In this document: positions 11,100 to 21,894 of the stretch, piece by piece | Position numbering within the stretch: position 1 is the stretch's first letter | Layout of the letters: each line of letters opens with the position of its first letter | Origin: Pinus tabuliformis | Taxonomy: Eukaryota; Streptophyta; Pinopsida; Pinales; Pinaceae | Reading direction: 5' to 3' | DNA length: 64,000 bases | Assembly: GCA_031772625.1 (NCBI GenBank) | Contig: CM062807.1 | Coordinates: 1,150,885,007-1,150,949,006 of the forward strand | The notes under the pieces: generated by a model | The model's input: only the letters and a program-made list of their open reading frames with translations | Databases searched by the model: none | What the model was told of the DNA's origin: nothing | Made by a program: the position numbers and the translations under genes

Positions 11100-11810
11100 C
11101 TTTGGCATTTAAAAATCCAGAATTCTGTTAATGTTGGAGGAGAGTGGTATCAAGGAATATGCAACTAGTGTTGTAGATGTCCCGACAGATGCAACATAAC
11201 TCCTAGCTTATTGGAAGGAAGATGCCAAAACCAGGTGCATTATTGTGGATGGGGTTAAGGATCACATCACACTTGAAATAGTTGAAGAGGATACAGGAAA
11301 GAAGATGTGGGATGCAGTTTTCAAACTTTATCAAGAATCCATTGTGAACGGATATTGATCCCGAGGGACAAACTTTGAAGCATGAAACAAAACAAGAACG
11401 AAACCGTTGTATCTTACCTTACCAGGGTGAAATGTGTCAAGCAAGAATTGGAAGGTGTTGGTGAGAAGATTGAGGATGATGAGCTCATCAGAACAACCCT
11501 TAATGGGCTTACTAAGGATTGGGATGTCTTAGTACATGTTATTACAAGAAGGCATGCTCTTCTAGATGGGGAAAGACCATGGTCAAATTTTACACAGGAA
11601 GAACCTAGGAGGATTCTTGTCAGTGGCACCATCAATAGTCACCAAAAGGGTAAGGGAGAAAAAGAAAACTTGGCTCTTGTAGGGGAAAGCAAAGCCAATA
11701 AGGGATCCAACAAAGGGTCCAACTCAAAGAGGGACAAGAAGAAGGACCTATCAAAGGTCAAGTGTTATGGCTGTCACAAATTTGGCCACCATGTCAGCAA
11801 TTGCCCATAG
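11100..11810 (+). pseudogene. Copia gag, element 4
   Basis: Encodes a copia Gag in pieces. An N-terminal part (LLAYWKEDAKTRCIIVDGV, about 11,195-11,255) leads through a break near 11,350 into an open stretch at 11,382-11,810. That stretch has the gag core (VVSYLTRVKCVKQELEGVGE), a Lys-rich linker and an intact CX2CX4HX4C knuckle (CYGCHKFGHHVSNC). The layout and wording closely follow element B's gag, suggesting the same copia lineage. Confidence 0.7.
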
Positions 11811-11929
11811 AGAAAGAAAGGTGAAAAGAAGGGAAAGAAGTAAACAACTTCAGTGAATGTAGATGATATTTCTAGTTGGATGGAATGAGAGTTTAAAATC
11901 ATTTCTTGTTTGACTAGATCAACCTCACA

Positions 11930-13555
11930 GGGAGTTTGGTACATAAACAATGGGGCATCATTCCATATGATAGGGGTTAGGGAGTAATTCTCCTGTTACA
12001 AGGAGGAGGACATCAAATTCAAGATCAAGATGGGGAACAAGTCCAAGTGAAATCTAGTTGGGAGAGGGATTGTTCTATTTTAGAGGGATTATGGCAAGTT
12101 GATTCTTATCCATGATGTGTTTAATGTGCCACTGATGGGGATGAACTTGATTTCCATCTCTATTCTTCAAGATAAGGGGTACAATGTACTATTTAGAGGG
12201 AAGAAGGTGTTGATAAATTTCCAGGATTATAAGTCGCTGATAGTAATTGGAGTCAGGAGTGATAAACTTTACAGGTTGTAGATGAATACTCCAAAGGCAC
12301 TAGTAAACAACAATGATATGAAAGATCAGGGGGGAATTTGGAATATGAGGATTATCCATATCCATCACGGGCCACTTAAGCTTCTCTGGGATACAGTGAA
12401 AATGTTACATAGGTGAGCACGAAGCACCATGAAGTGTGCAAGGGATGTGTGTTGGGGAATTTTGCTAAGGCAACTTTTCCAAGGAATGACACTAGACCCA
12501 AGGGTGTTCTTGTTTTATTTCATTCTGATATATGTGGTATGATGTCGACATAGTCTCTCGAAGGGTACAAATATTCGTTACTTTTATTGATAATTTCTCC
12601 AGGAAGATCTAGATTTACTTCTTGAAGACCAAGGATGAGGTATTTAGTCAATTCCAAGATTTCAAATCTCTTGTGGAGCATATGATATGTAGGAAGATAA
12701 AGGTTCTTCAGTCAGATAATGGAGGCAAGTACATAGGGAAATATTTCTAGGAGTTTTGTACCAAGGAGGGCATTAAGGGAGAGGGGACGGTTCCTTATAA
12801 CCCGCAACAAAATGGGGTTGCTGAGAGAAAGAACCGTTCCATATCAAAGGCATCAAGGGCCATGATATATGACTAGGATATGCCAAGATACTTATGGGTG
12901 GAGGCATGTTGTAGTGCAATATATATTTAGAACATGGTATCACATAAGGCATTGGAAAATATGACATCAAAGGAAACATTTATAGGAAATAAGCCATATG
13001 TGAGCCACTTAAGGATATTCAACAACTTGGCTTATTGTCACATTCCAGGGGATACAAATTCCAGTTGGATCATAATGTAGATAGGGGGTAATGTTAGGTA
13101 CAACGAGACTTAAAAAGAATACAAGATATTATTATAGGGACTAGGAGGATTATTGTTAGGAGAGATATCTGATTCATGGAGGTCAAGCATATCAAAGGTT
13201 TATAGATTTGTCAACAATAGTTGATCATAGTGAACAAGTAGCAGAAACTAAAAGGGTAGAATAAAAGGCTCAGGGACAAGATAGTATGAGTACAGTTACT
13301 AGTATGATCATAGGGTCAAGTATAAGAGTTTTAGATAGTTCATAGAGCATGGAGCAATAGATGGAACAGATCCATGAGATACATCAGGAGGATGTGGAAG
13401 TAAAAATTCCACCATCTATAGTTGGAAGGAGGAATCAAGAGGTTCAAAAGACACTTAGGGATGCTCAGGAGTTTGTGGAGACTCCTAGGATGGGAAAAAG
13501 AGAGCAGAGACTACCAGTCAGGTACACTGGCTACATCGCATTGGTGATGTTGTAA
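11930..13555 (+). pseudogene. Copia protease-integrase, element 4, truncated before RT
   Basis: The protease motif appears as YINNGASFHM (about 11,940), so the DSG of the active site has become NNG. Further on come a CXXC relic of the pre-integrase zinc domain, VLQSDNGGKY (second catalytic Asp, about 12,710) and NPQQNGVAERKNRS (catalytic Glu, about 12,800-12,840). The last recognisable segment is RYTGYIALV (about 13,520), equivalent to ERYTGYMALTG at the start of element B's RT region. RT, RNase H and 3' LTR are absent. Many stops and frameshifts. Confidence 0.7.
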
Positions 13556-13653
13556 CATTTTCTTGTCAAGAAATTTTCAAAAAGATGTTCCAATTTTTTT
13601 ATTTTATTTTACACACTTTGTAAATATATGTATGCACTTTTTTAAGCACTATA

Positions 13654-13656
<3 letters not shown>

Positions 13657-13692
<36 letters not shown>
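13657..13692. repeat. (TA)n microsatellite
   Basis: About 18 uninterrupted TA units. Confidence 0.95.
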
Positions 13693-13697
<5 letters not shown>

Positions 13698-13910
13698 TAA
13701 GGTTGTAAAATAAATCACTCTATGATAAAGCATGCACTTCTGTGATGTGACATAAAATGATCAAAAGCGGACCCTCCCCTTGCTTGCTTGATGTTTAATC
13801 GGGGGAGGGGGTTCTACGATTGATTATTTTCCCAAAACCACATTTGGGTACATGGAAGTAGTTAGTTTATAGCTGATCCCCCTGCTCTGAACCACTCACC
13901 ACTACACGCG

Positions 13911-13929
13911 CCCCCCCCCCCCCCCCCCC
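13911..13929. repeat. Poly-C run
   Basis: Nineteen consecutive C following CACGCG. Length may be unreliable in an assembly. Confidence 0.9.
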
Positions 13930-15235
13930 AACCCAGCTATGGTTTCCACTAAATTATAATGTCGCCAACTCTATTTTAGTTATGGTCATTTTATCCGCTT
14001 ACCAAATATCATTGCCACCAAATCCCATTTATAGCAATTTCTATTGCCACAAAACATTATTGCCATATCACTTGTGTTTGTTTTATCAAAGCTATTACCT
14101 TTTTTTTCCTTTGTCAAAGAGTTATAACAGAAGGATAATAATGCCACCACTGAGTTGTTTAAAGTAATCAACTACAAGTTATTTTCAAGCACTGTGAATT
14201 AATGGGTAATCCTATTTCTTTTTGCCCTCATTTCATATTATAAAGATGATTTCATAGAAAGGAAAGTTAGCTAAAAATCAATCTAAAATCCCCACCTCCT
14301 TTTGCATCAGTAAAAATAGATGAGTTACTTTTTAATTGATTTAGACGCTACTATTATGGAGACAAAATTTGAATTTGACCTTTATGAACTAAAAAAATGT
14401 CATTCTAGAGGTTCCAATACCATAGTGATGATTTTTTCCTTTGGGAATCCTTCCTTCCCCAATTTGTGTTTCCACAAAGCCATCATTTTCCTGAATCTGT
14501 CGTGTGGTGTTCAGACTGATATTTACCAAGTAAAAGAGCCATTATTTCCAAGAATAAATATCCTTTATTTTATGTCACTCCTGAGTCAATTTTATAAGCC
14601 CTACAGGTTGTTATCCCTGGTTCAATCCATCTATTATCTAGGGAAGTATTGTTGGAAACATATAAGAGATTATCCCTTCAATGAACAACTTTCATATTTG
14701 AATCCTTTTTTCCAAAGGGAGCCAACATTCCCCAAGAAAACCCTATTTATTCTTCAAATATCTTCCTAGAGATCTCTAGACAAATCCTATCAATGTTATG
14801 TTGTTTATTAGGGTACGTAATGATAAAGTTGTGGATGAAGTGGTATTAGGTTTTATGTCAACTCTACTAAATTTGGTGGAGTTGCTAAATTTGACTGAAA
14901 TTAACAAGGCAACAATTTGGCACTTTGCGGCGACAGTTTCCAGCGGCCGAAACTTGCGAAATTGTTGGCTACTTAATTTTTTTATGACCCCAAAATTTCA
15001 GCAAACTAATTTTGTCATTATTTAAAAAAAAATTAAAATTGGGCAACAACCTAACAAATTAACACTGACAACCATTCTGCTAGGAAGGCAGGCTTAGAAA
15101 TTAACACTAAGTTTTTTGATTTAAACTCATATTTGACATAAGGGAACATGGGAAAAAAACCTAATGTAGAGGTGGAACCTTAAGTGGGCACAAAAACTAA
15201 GGAGTGCAACCCTGATGCAGGGGAATATGCAAGGA

Positions 15236-15974
15236 ACCTAAAAGATTGCCTAGGGGCTAAATTTTGGCAATTTCAGTACCCTGTTGACTTTATACTCATT
15301 TTACTCAGTTTTTTGCCAAGAGCGCAATTGTAAAGTCAGATTTGTCATCTGAGTAGCAAATATTCAGTGAACTTGCAAAGATGAATCTTTGTGGAATCAT
15401 GAGGAATCTAAAAGATTCCCTAAGGGCCAAATTTTGATAGTTTCAAAACTAGGCTGACTTTATACTCATTTTACTTAGTTTGTTGCAAGGAGCGTAGCGG
15501 CGAAGTCAGATTTGTCATATGAGAAACATATCTTTAGTAAAATTGCAGAGAGGAATCTAAAAGATTCCCTAAGGGCCAACTTTTGACAGTTTTAGAAACA
15601 AGCCGACTTTATACTCAGTGTACTCAGCTTTTCGTAAGGAGCGCAGTGGTGAAGTCATATTTTTGATATGAGTAGCATATATTTAGTCAAATTCTAGAGA
15701 GAAAACTTTGTGGAATCACGAGGACTCTAAAAGATACCCTAAGGGCCAAATTTCGATAGTTTCAGAACCAGACCAACTTTATATTCATTTTACTCATTTT
15801 TTTGAAAGGAGTTTAGTGGTGAAGTCAACTTTGTCATATGAACAACAAAATTCCATTAAACTAGAGAAAATGAACCTTGGGGGAATCTTTCAAATTCCCA
15901 AAGGTCCAGATTTTGACTGAAGCAGAAATGGCTCGAGTTTACAGTAAATTTTCACGATTTTTTGCCAGGAATTC
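15236..15974. repeat. Tandem array, units of about 150-170 bp
   Basis: Four and a half diverged units each start with GAATCTAAAAGATTCCCTAA or a close variant, at about 15,236, 15,404, 15,553, 15,723 and 15,890. Each contains CTGACTTTATACTCATTTTAC and GAAGTCAGATTTGTCATATG-like cores. The fifth unit is cut by copia element A. Sequence just right of A (21,121 on) may continue it. The array could be the U3 of an older LTR whose U5-like part is 21,126-21,350. Confidence 0.8.
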
Positions 15975-16545
15975 TGTTGGGTGTGGAGCCTGATTATCTT
16001 TTGTATTCAAAGGTTTCAGCTGGATGTATACCCCAGGGAGATTGTACACCCCTCCACACGGGGGGGTGCGGGGGGGACTTGTCCTCCCCGCGGGGGTCCG
16101 GGGGCCAGCGGGGGTTTGGGGCAGCGCCCCCGAAGCTAAAAATAGATGTAAAATTGCCTTGTCAAAGTCTAGTAATTCCTAGTCAATCTAGGCGAATGAT
16201 CTAACGGTGGAAGTTATGTTTAGTTTAGGGTTTTTTGCCCTAGAAGGCAACCCCCTCACTATATATGTGGGAATTGTATTGCGTCTATGTATATCTATAT
16301 TATGAGTGAGAAAGAGAGAGGAGATTGAGAGCGAAGAGGGTGTTACAATGGATCTGCTGTAGGTTGTATCTCTTCAGTTTGCTGGATAATATAATAAAAG
16401 ATGGACTGGCTGTTTCTAAGTGGACGTAGCCCAAACTGGGTGAACCACGTATATCGGTGTCTCTCTTGTTTTATGTGTTTTCTGTGTTTATATTTCTGCA
16501 ATATTTTATGTGTTCCACTGCTCCATAATATATAATTTTCTAACA
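15975..16545 (+). repeat. 5' LTR of copia element A
   Basis: 571 bp, starting TGTTGGGTGTGG and ending TTTTCTAACA. TATA-like CTATATAT at 16,259-16,266. Carries a GC-rich block (16,059-16,132) and a 20-bp stretch near 16,395-16,420, both missing from the 3' copy. Confidence 0.92.
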
Positions 16546-16547
16546 AC

Positions 16548-16560
16548 TGGTATCAAAGAC
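16548..16560 (+). other. Copia primer binding site, element A
   Basis: TGGTATCAAAGAC two bases after the LTR end; initiator tRNA-Met type with changes in its last bases. Confidence 0.8.
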
Positions 16561-16620
16561 AAAGGTCTATTTGGCTGAAAAACTCGCAGGAGAGAAGGGT
16601 TCCTAGTTCGAGTGGGAGCA

Positions 16621-17367
16621 ATGGTGGAAGATGATAGGTTTAGGGTCGAAAAATTCAACGGCCAAAACTACCAGCTGTGGAAGATGCAGATGGAAGATTA
16701 TCTGTATCAGATAGATCTGTACCTACCATTGAGCGGAAAGACAAAGAAGCCGACAAGTATGACAGACACAAAATGAGATATTCTCGACAGAAATGCACTT
16801 GGAATAATATGGCTGTGCCTAGCAGCGTCAGTAGCGTTTAATATTTCAAAGGAAACGACAACAGAGGGTTTAATGTCGGCATTGGCCAAACTATATGAAA
16901 ATCCCTCGGCCTCAAATAAGGTATTTCTTATGAAGCCTTTATTTAATATGAAGATGTCAGAAGGTGGATCTGTTGCAGACCATTTAAATGATTTTAATAC
17001 AGTTACAAGTCAGTTAAGTTCTATAGGGGTAAATTTTGATGATGAAGTTAGGGATCTGTTATTTCTGTGCTCATTGCCAGAAAGTTGGAATGGTTTAGTT
17101 ATGGCCATTAGTCCCTCTGTCTCTGAATCTAGTACTTTAAAGTTTGATGATGTTGTTGGTGCAATCCTTAGCGAGAAAATGCGATGGAAAAGCTCCGGTG
17201 AGACATCAGGTAATGCTTTGACTGCAGAGACTTGGGGAAGAAAAATGGAAAGAGGAAAGAGCTCTGGATATCGCAGTAAATCAAGAAAAGGAAGATCCAA
17301 GTCTAGGTCGGGGATAGTGTGCTAGAAATGCGGGAAGAAAGGACACCTGAAGAAAGACTGCAAGTCT
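16621..17367 (+). pseudogene. Copia gag, element A
   Basis: Starts at ATG 16,621 (VEKFNGQNYQLWKMQMEDYL). It runs in one frame through the capsid-like region (FLMKPLFNMKMSEGGSVADH, LCSLPESWNGLV) to a Lys/Arg/Ser-rich tail and a zinc knuckle (KCGKKGHLKKDC, about 17,326-17,361). TGA at 16,774 replaces what should be a Trp codon. TAG at 17,323 falls between the two knuckle cysteines, where copia Gags usually have an ordinary residue. Otherwise the frame is continuous. Confidence 0.85.
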
Positions 17368-18744
17368 TAGAAGGGAAAAGAAGGAGACGCGCAGTAAGAA
17401 AACAATCATGAAGCAAATGTAATAGGTGATGTGTTGCAAGATGCTTTGATTCTTTCATTAGAAAATATTATTGATGCTTGGGTGGTAGATTCAGGGGCCT
17501 CATTCCATGCCACACATGATAGGAAACATTTTCATGATTATGTTCAAGGAGATTTTGGATAGGTTCGATTGGGTGATGATGAACCCTGTAAAATAATTGG
17601 AATGGGTACAATTTTCATAAAACAATAGAATGGAAATCAATGGCTATTGAAGGAGGTAAGGCATGTTCCAGATCTGAATAAAAATCTGATTTCAACAGGG
17701 TAGTTGGGAGGTGAAGGTTGCGTAACTACTTTCACAGATAAAACCTGGAAGGTCACTAAAGGATCCCTGGTAATAGCGAAAGAAGAAAAGGTTGGTAAAT
17801 TGTAATTATGCAATAGTATTTCTAATTCTGCTAATGCTTTAACCTCTATAGGAGAATATACGACATTGTGGCATCATAGGCTCGGGCACATGAGTGAGAA
17901 GGGGTTGCAGATTCTCCACTCAAGAAATTTGTTGCCAAGTTTGAAGCATGTTGATTTAAAATTTTGTGAAAATTGTGTTTATGGAAAACAGAAGAGAGTC
18001 AGATTCCTTAGAGTTGGGAAAGAAAAGAAGAGAGAAAAATTAGAGCTTGTGCATACAGATGTATGGGGACGTGCTCAGGTATCATCTCTTGGTGGCTCTC
18101 GTTATTATGTTACTTTTATTGATGATGCAACCAAAAAAACCTGGATTTATTGTATTCGAAATAAATCTGATGTATTTGATACTTTCAAGAAATGGAAAGC
18201 TTTGGTTGAAAATGAGACAGGGAAAAGCTTGAAGTGTCTCAGATCAGATAATGGAGGTGAATATTGCAGCAAAGAGTTTGATAGGTACTGTTAAGAGAAT
18301 GGAATTCGCAGAGAGAAGATAGTTCCAAGAACACCACAAGAAAATGGTGTGTCAGAAAGGATGAACAGGACAATCATGGAGCGTACAAGGTGCATGAGAT
18401 TGCATGCAGGATTGCCTTTACAATTTTGGGCAGATGCTGTAGACACTGCTATTTATCTAATAAACAGAGGGCCTTCAAGTTCCTTGGATGGTGGTATTCT
18501 AGAGGAGGCATGGAAAAGTAAAAAGGTAAACTACTCATTTTTAAAGACTTTTGGTTGTGAAGCCTTTGTCCACATTAATAAAGAAAATAGAACAAAGCTT
18601 GAGGCAAAATCAAAGAAATGTACCTTTATTGGATATGGTGTTAATGATTTTGGTTATCGCTTATATGATTATGAAAATCACAAAATCATTAGGAGCAGAG
18701 ATGTAATATTCAATGAAAAGGTCTTGTATAAGAATCAGCTGTAG
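17368..18744 (+). pseudogene. Copia protease and integrase, element A
   Basis: Continues in the gag frame. Protease DSGAS at 17,488-17,502 is intact. The HHCC pre-integrase domain (HHRLGHM, CENCVYGK) is at about 17,868-17,985. The integrase core has Asp in HTDVWG (about 18,055), Asp in RSDNGGEY (about 18,245) and Glu in QENGVSERMN (about 18,350). Stops at 17,368, 17,395, 17,560, 17,626, 17,701, 17,803, 18,292 and 18,742 all keep frame, so damage here is point substitution, not indel. Confidence 0.88.
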
Positions 18745-18749
18745 GAAAA

Positions 18750-20524
18750 GAAACAGGTAAAAGAAAACAGAGAATACACAGTGCTTGATGATATCACAGG
18801 AAAAGTGATGGTGCCTGAAAAATCATAATGATCAACAGCTAAAACAACAACCACAACAACAACAAGTGCCTCGAACACCTGAAAGTGGTGTTAGAATATC
18901 TACCAGGATAAGTAAACCCCTTGAACGATACTCTCCTTCATTATATTATGTATTGTTGACCGATTCTAGTGAACCAGAATATTATGAAGAAGTAGTGCAG
19001 GTAGAAACTAGGAAGAAGTGGGAGCAAGCCATGAAAAAAGAGATGGACTCTTTAGCACATAACCAGACTTGGGACTTAGTCAGGTTGCCTGCAGGTAAAA
19101 CAACATTGCAGAATAAATGGGTTTACAAGTTGAAGGAAGAAGATGGAGGTAGAAAAAGGTATAAAGCTAGACTTGTGGTGAAAGGGTTTGCACAGAAAAA
19201 GGGTATAGACTTTGATGAGATATTTTCTCCTGTTGTGAAAATGGCTTCAATCAGAACTATTCTAAGTGTAGTAGCTACTGAAGATTTACATCTTGAGCAG
19301 TTAGATGTAAAGAGAGCCTTTCTCCACGTGGATTTGGAGGAAGAGATATATATGCAGCAGCCACAAGGATATGAGGTAAAAGGGAAGGAGAAACTAGTGT
19401 GCAGGTTGAAGAAGAGCTTGTATGGCTTAAAACATGCTCCAAGGAAGTGGTATCTAAAATTTGACAGGTTTATTTCTGAACAAGGTTATACTAGATGTCA
19501 CTCTGACCATTGTTTTTATCTCAAAAGGCAAAATGATGACAGCTATATTATATTGTTATTGTATACAGATGACATGCTTGTTGTAGGTTCTAACATGCAG
19601 GAAATAAATGTGCTCAAAAGGAAATTAGCAAACTCATTTGCAATGAAGGATTTGGGTGCTGCAAAACAAATCCTTGGTATGAGAATAACTAGAGACAGGA
19701 AGAATCGGAAATTAACATTGTCTCAAAGTGAGTACATAGAAAAGGTGTTGAAAAGATTTAATATGCAGAATGCAAAACCAGTTACTATACCTTTGGCTAG
19801 CCATTTCAAATTAAGTAAGGAGGCGTGTCCCAAGACTCGGGAAGAAATGGCTCATATGTCTAAAGTTCCATATGCATAAGTAGTTGGAAGCTTAATTTAT
19901 GCAATGGTTTGCACAAGGCCTGATATTGCACATGCAGTGGGAGTTGTAAGTAGGTACATGAACAATCCAGGAAAAGAACATTGGATGGTGGTGAAGTGGA
20001 TTCTCAGGTATTTGAGAGGTACCACAAATCAAGCATTATGCTTTGGTGGTTCAAACATTGCTCTACAGGGATATGTTGATGCAGATATGGCAGGTGACAG
20101 AGATAACAGGAGGAGCACTACAGGATATATATTTATTGTAGGTGGAACAACTGTCAGTTGGGTTTCAAAAATCCAAAGTGTTGTTGCAATTTCAACAACA
20201 AAAGCAGAGTATGTTGCTACTACAGAGGCTAGTAAAGAAATGATTTGGTTACAAAGGTTTCTGGATGAATTGGGTACGAAGTAGGAGTTGGGAAGGTTAT
20301 ATAGTGACAGCCAGAGTGCCATACATCTTGCAAATAAATCTGCATTTCATTCCAAGACTAAACATATACAACTCAAGTACCATTTCATACGGTCAACATT
20401 GGAAGATGGACAGTTGAAGCTGGAAAAGATACACACTAGCCAGAATCCTACAGATATGCTAACAAAAGTTGTAACCAGGGAGAAACTGAGAATCTGCTTA
20501 GTTTCAATTGGTCTTCAAGTATGA
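18750..20524 (+). pseudogene. Copia reverse transcriptase and RNase H, element A
   Basis: The frame moves by one near 18,815-18,825, in a GAAAAA run, then stays open apart from stops at 19,877 and 20,282. RT motifs include KARLVVKGFAQ, LDVKRAFLH, SLYGLKHAPRKWY and YTDDMLVVG (usually YVDDM in copia) at about 19,560. RNase H contains GYVDADMAGD (about 20,070), TKAEYVA (about 20,200) and YSDSQSAIHLA (about 20,300). The largest open piece is 18,866-19,879. Confidence 0.9.
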
Positions 20525-20610
20525 TGAAGAAGATGAGAAACAACCAGGTCCAAAGTGGAGTCATTGTCTAGCAAATGAAGCAGCGGTGGAGTTGCTATAA
20601 TCAGTCTCCA

Positions 20611-20620
20611 AGTGGGAGAT
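20611..20620 (+). other. Polypurine tract, element A
   Basis: AGTGGGAGAT directly before the 3' LTR start TGTTGGG; the usual copia plus-strand priming site. Confidence 0.75.
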
Positions 20621-21120
20621 TGTTGGGTGTGGAGCCTAATTATCTTCTGTATTCAAAGGTTTCAGCCGGATGTATACCGCAGGAAAACTGTATACCCCTC
20701 CACGCGGGCGGGGACTTGTCCCCCCCGAAGCTAAAAATAGATGTAAAATTGCCTTGTAAAAGTCTAGTAATGCCTAGTCAATCTAGGCGGATGATCTGAC
20801 GGTGGAAGTTATGTTTAGTTTATGGTTTTTTGCCCTAGAAGGAAACCCCCTCACTATATATGTGGGAATTGTATTGCGTCTATGTATATCTTTATTATGA
20901 GTGAGGAAGAGAGAGGAGATTGAGAGCGAAGAGGGTGTTACAGTGGATCTGCTGTAGGTTGTATCTCTTTAGTTTGCTAGACAATATAATAACTGTGGAC
21001 GTAGCCCAAACTGGGTGAACCACGTATATCTGTGTCTCTCTTGTTTTATGAGTTTTCTGTGTTTATATTTCTGCAATATTTTATGTGTTCCATTGCTCCG
21101 TAATATATAATTTTCTAACA
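20621..21120 (+). repeat. 3' LTR of copia element A
   Basis: 500 bp with the same ends as the 5' copy. About 50 bp of GC-rich sequence and 20 bp near 20,990 present in the 5' LTR are missing here. TATA-like CTATATAT at 20,854-20,861. Followed by TSD AATTC. Confidence 0.92.
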
Positions 21121-21125
21121 AATTC

Positions 21126-21425
21126 ATGGTGCAGTCCATTTCTTTAGTAGATTTGTGGATTTTCAGGCCATCTGTGAAAGTGGAAGTATAAGGTGTCTTT
21201 TGTACATGTTGTAATTTGATTTTTGTTGAAGATTAATGAAATATGCCTCCCTACATTGAACAGAGCCTGAAGACATAGCCCACACTGGTTGAACTCTGTC
21301 ATCAACCTATTGTGTCTTTGCTTCTCATAGCTGTTGTTTATTTCCACTTCGTTTATGTATATGCATCTTATGGTTACATGCTCTTTAAAATGCGATTATG
21401 TATGCATATTTGAAGTGAAAAGATC
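21126..21425 (+). repeat. U5-like remnant of an older copia-type LTR
   Basis: Contains GACATAGCCCACACTGGTTGAACTC-like wording (about 21,270-21,300) similar in layout to element A's GACGTAGCCCAAACTGGGTGAAC, the typical R-U5 part of copia LTRs. Element A lies between it and the tandem array at 15.2-15.97 kb. No primer site follows. Confidence 0.4.
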
Positions 21426-21431
21426 TGGATC

Positions 21432-21894
21432 AAGTAGTGGGTAGAGGGAATTGTTCACAAAAGGAGTCGTGAACAACTCAAATGAAGTCTCGATGTGTTG
21501 GTGTGTAGATAGAATTATGATTAGCGTGAGAGAAGGTGCAATTGTGTTTAGTGGCCAAATGGAGTTGGTTCATTGATAGAGGCAGATTTGTGATTGTTAT
21601 AGATCGAGAGCGAAGGATAAAAAATATGATATATGACATAAAGGTTGTGATTGTGCATTAGATCAGTGAGGGCCATTATCCCTTGTTGGGATCCCTAGAC
21701 AATTGTATTATATGTCGATAATATAATGATGTTGGCTTACATATATTGTTGTTATTATTCTTATTATGCACATGGTTGATTTACTGCATTATATTGTTCT
21801 GTTATGCAAAGTAGAATTTCGTTTTGATTCTTGGTTTGGTAGCGTCAGTGATCTAAGATTCTATCCTAGACACCGGGATTTTGGAAATACAGTA
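21432..21894 (+). repeat. 5' LTR of copia element D, left part missing
   Basis: Matches 24,926-25,418 along its whole length, including an 8-bp inverted repeat (TTGTTCAC 21,451-21,458 / GTGAACAA 21,469-21,476). It ends just before a degenerate primer site TGGTTTTAGAGCG at 21,895-21,907. About 1.3 kb of its left side is absent. Confidence 0.75.

Larger units (their letters stand above)
13556..15235. other. AT-rich non-coding stretch with two simple repeats
   Basis: Follows the break in element 4. Contains a (TA)n run, a 19-base C run and AT-rich sequence. A 149-codon plus ORF (14,320-14,769) and some smaller ones have no recognisable domain, and their composition is that of the surrounding DNA, so I do not call them genes. 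Confidence 0.4.
15975..21120 (+). mobile_element. Copia element A (Tork/Tnt1-like), complete with TSD
   Basis: A full-length 5.1-kb Ty1/copia element bounded by the perfect 5-bp TSD AATTC (15,970-15,974 and 21,121-21,125). It has both LTRs, primer site, gag, protease, integrase, RT, RNase H and polypurine tract in the normal copia order. The coding region has about a dozen premature stops and one clear frameshift. Apart from two indels the LTRs differ at few positions, so it is among the younger insertions here. Gag and integrase wording resembles the Tnt1/Tork group (family knowledge). Confidence 0.92.

Noticed and set aside
14320..14769. 149-codon plus ORF
   Set aside because: No domain, AT-rich like its surroundings, no supporting context.
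16204..16546. Minus ORF 16,343-16,546 within the LTR of element A
   Set aside because: Inside an LTR, antisense to the element, and disrupted in the 3' LTR copy.
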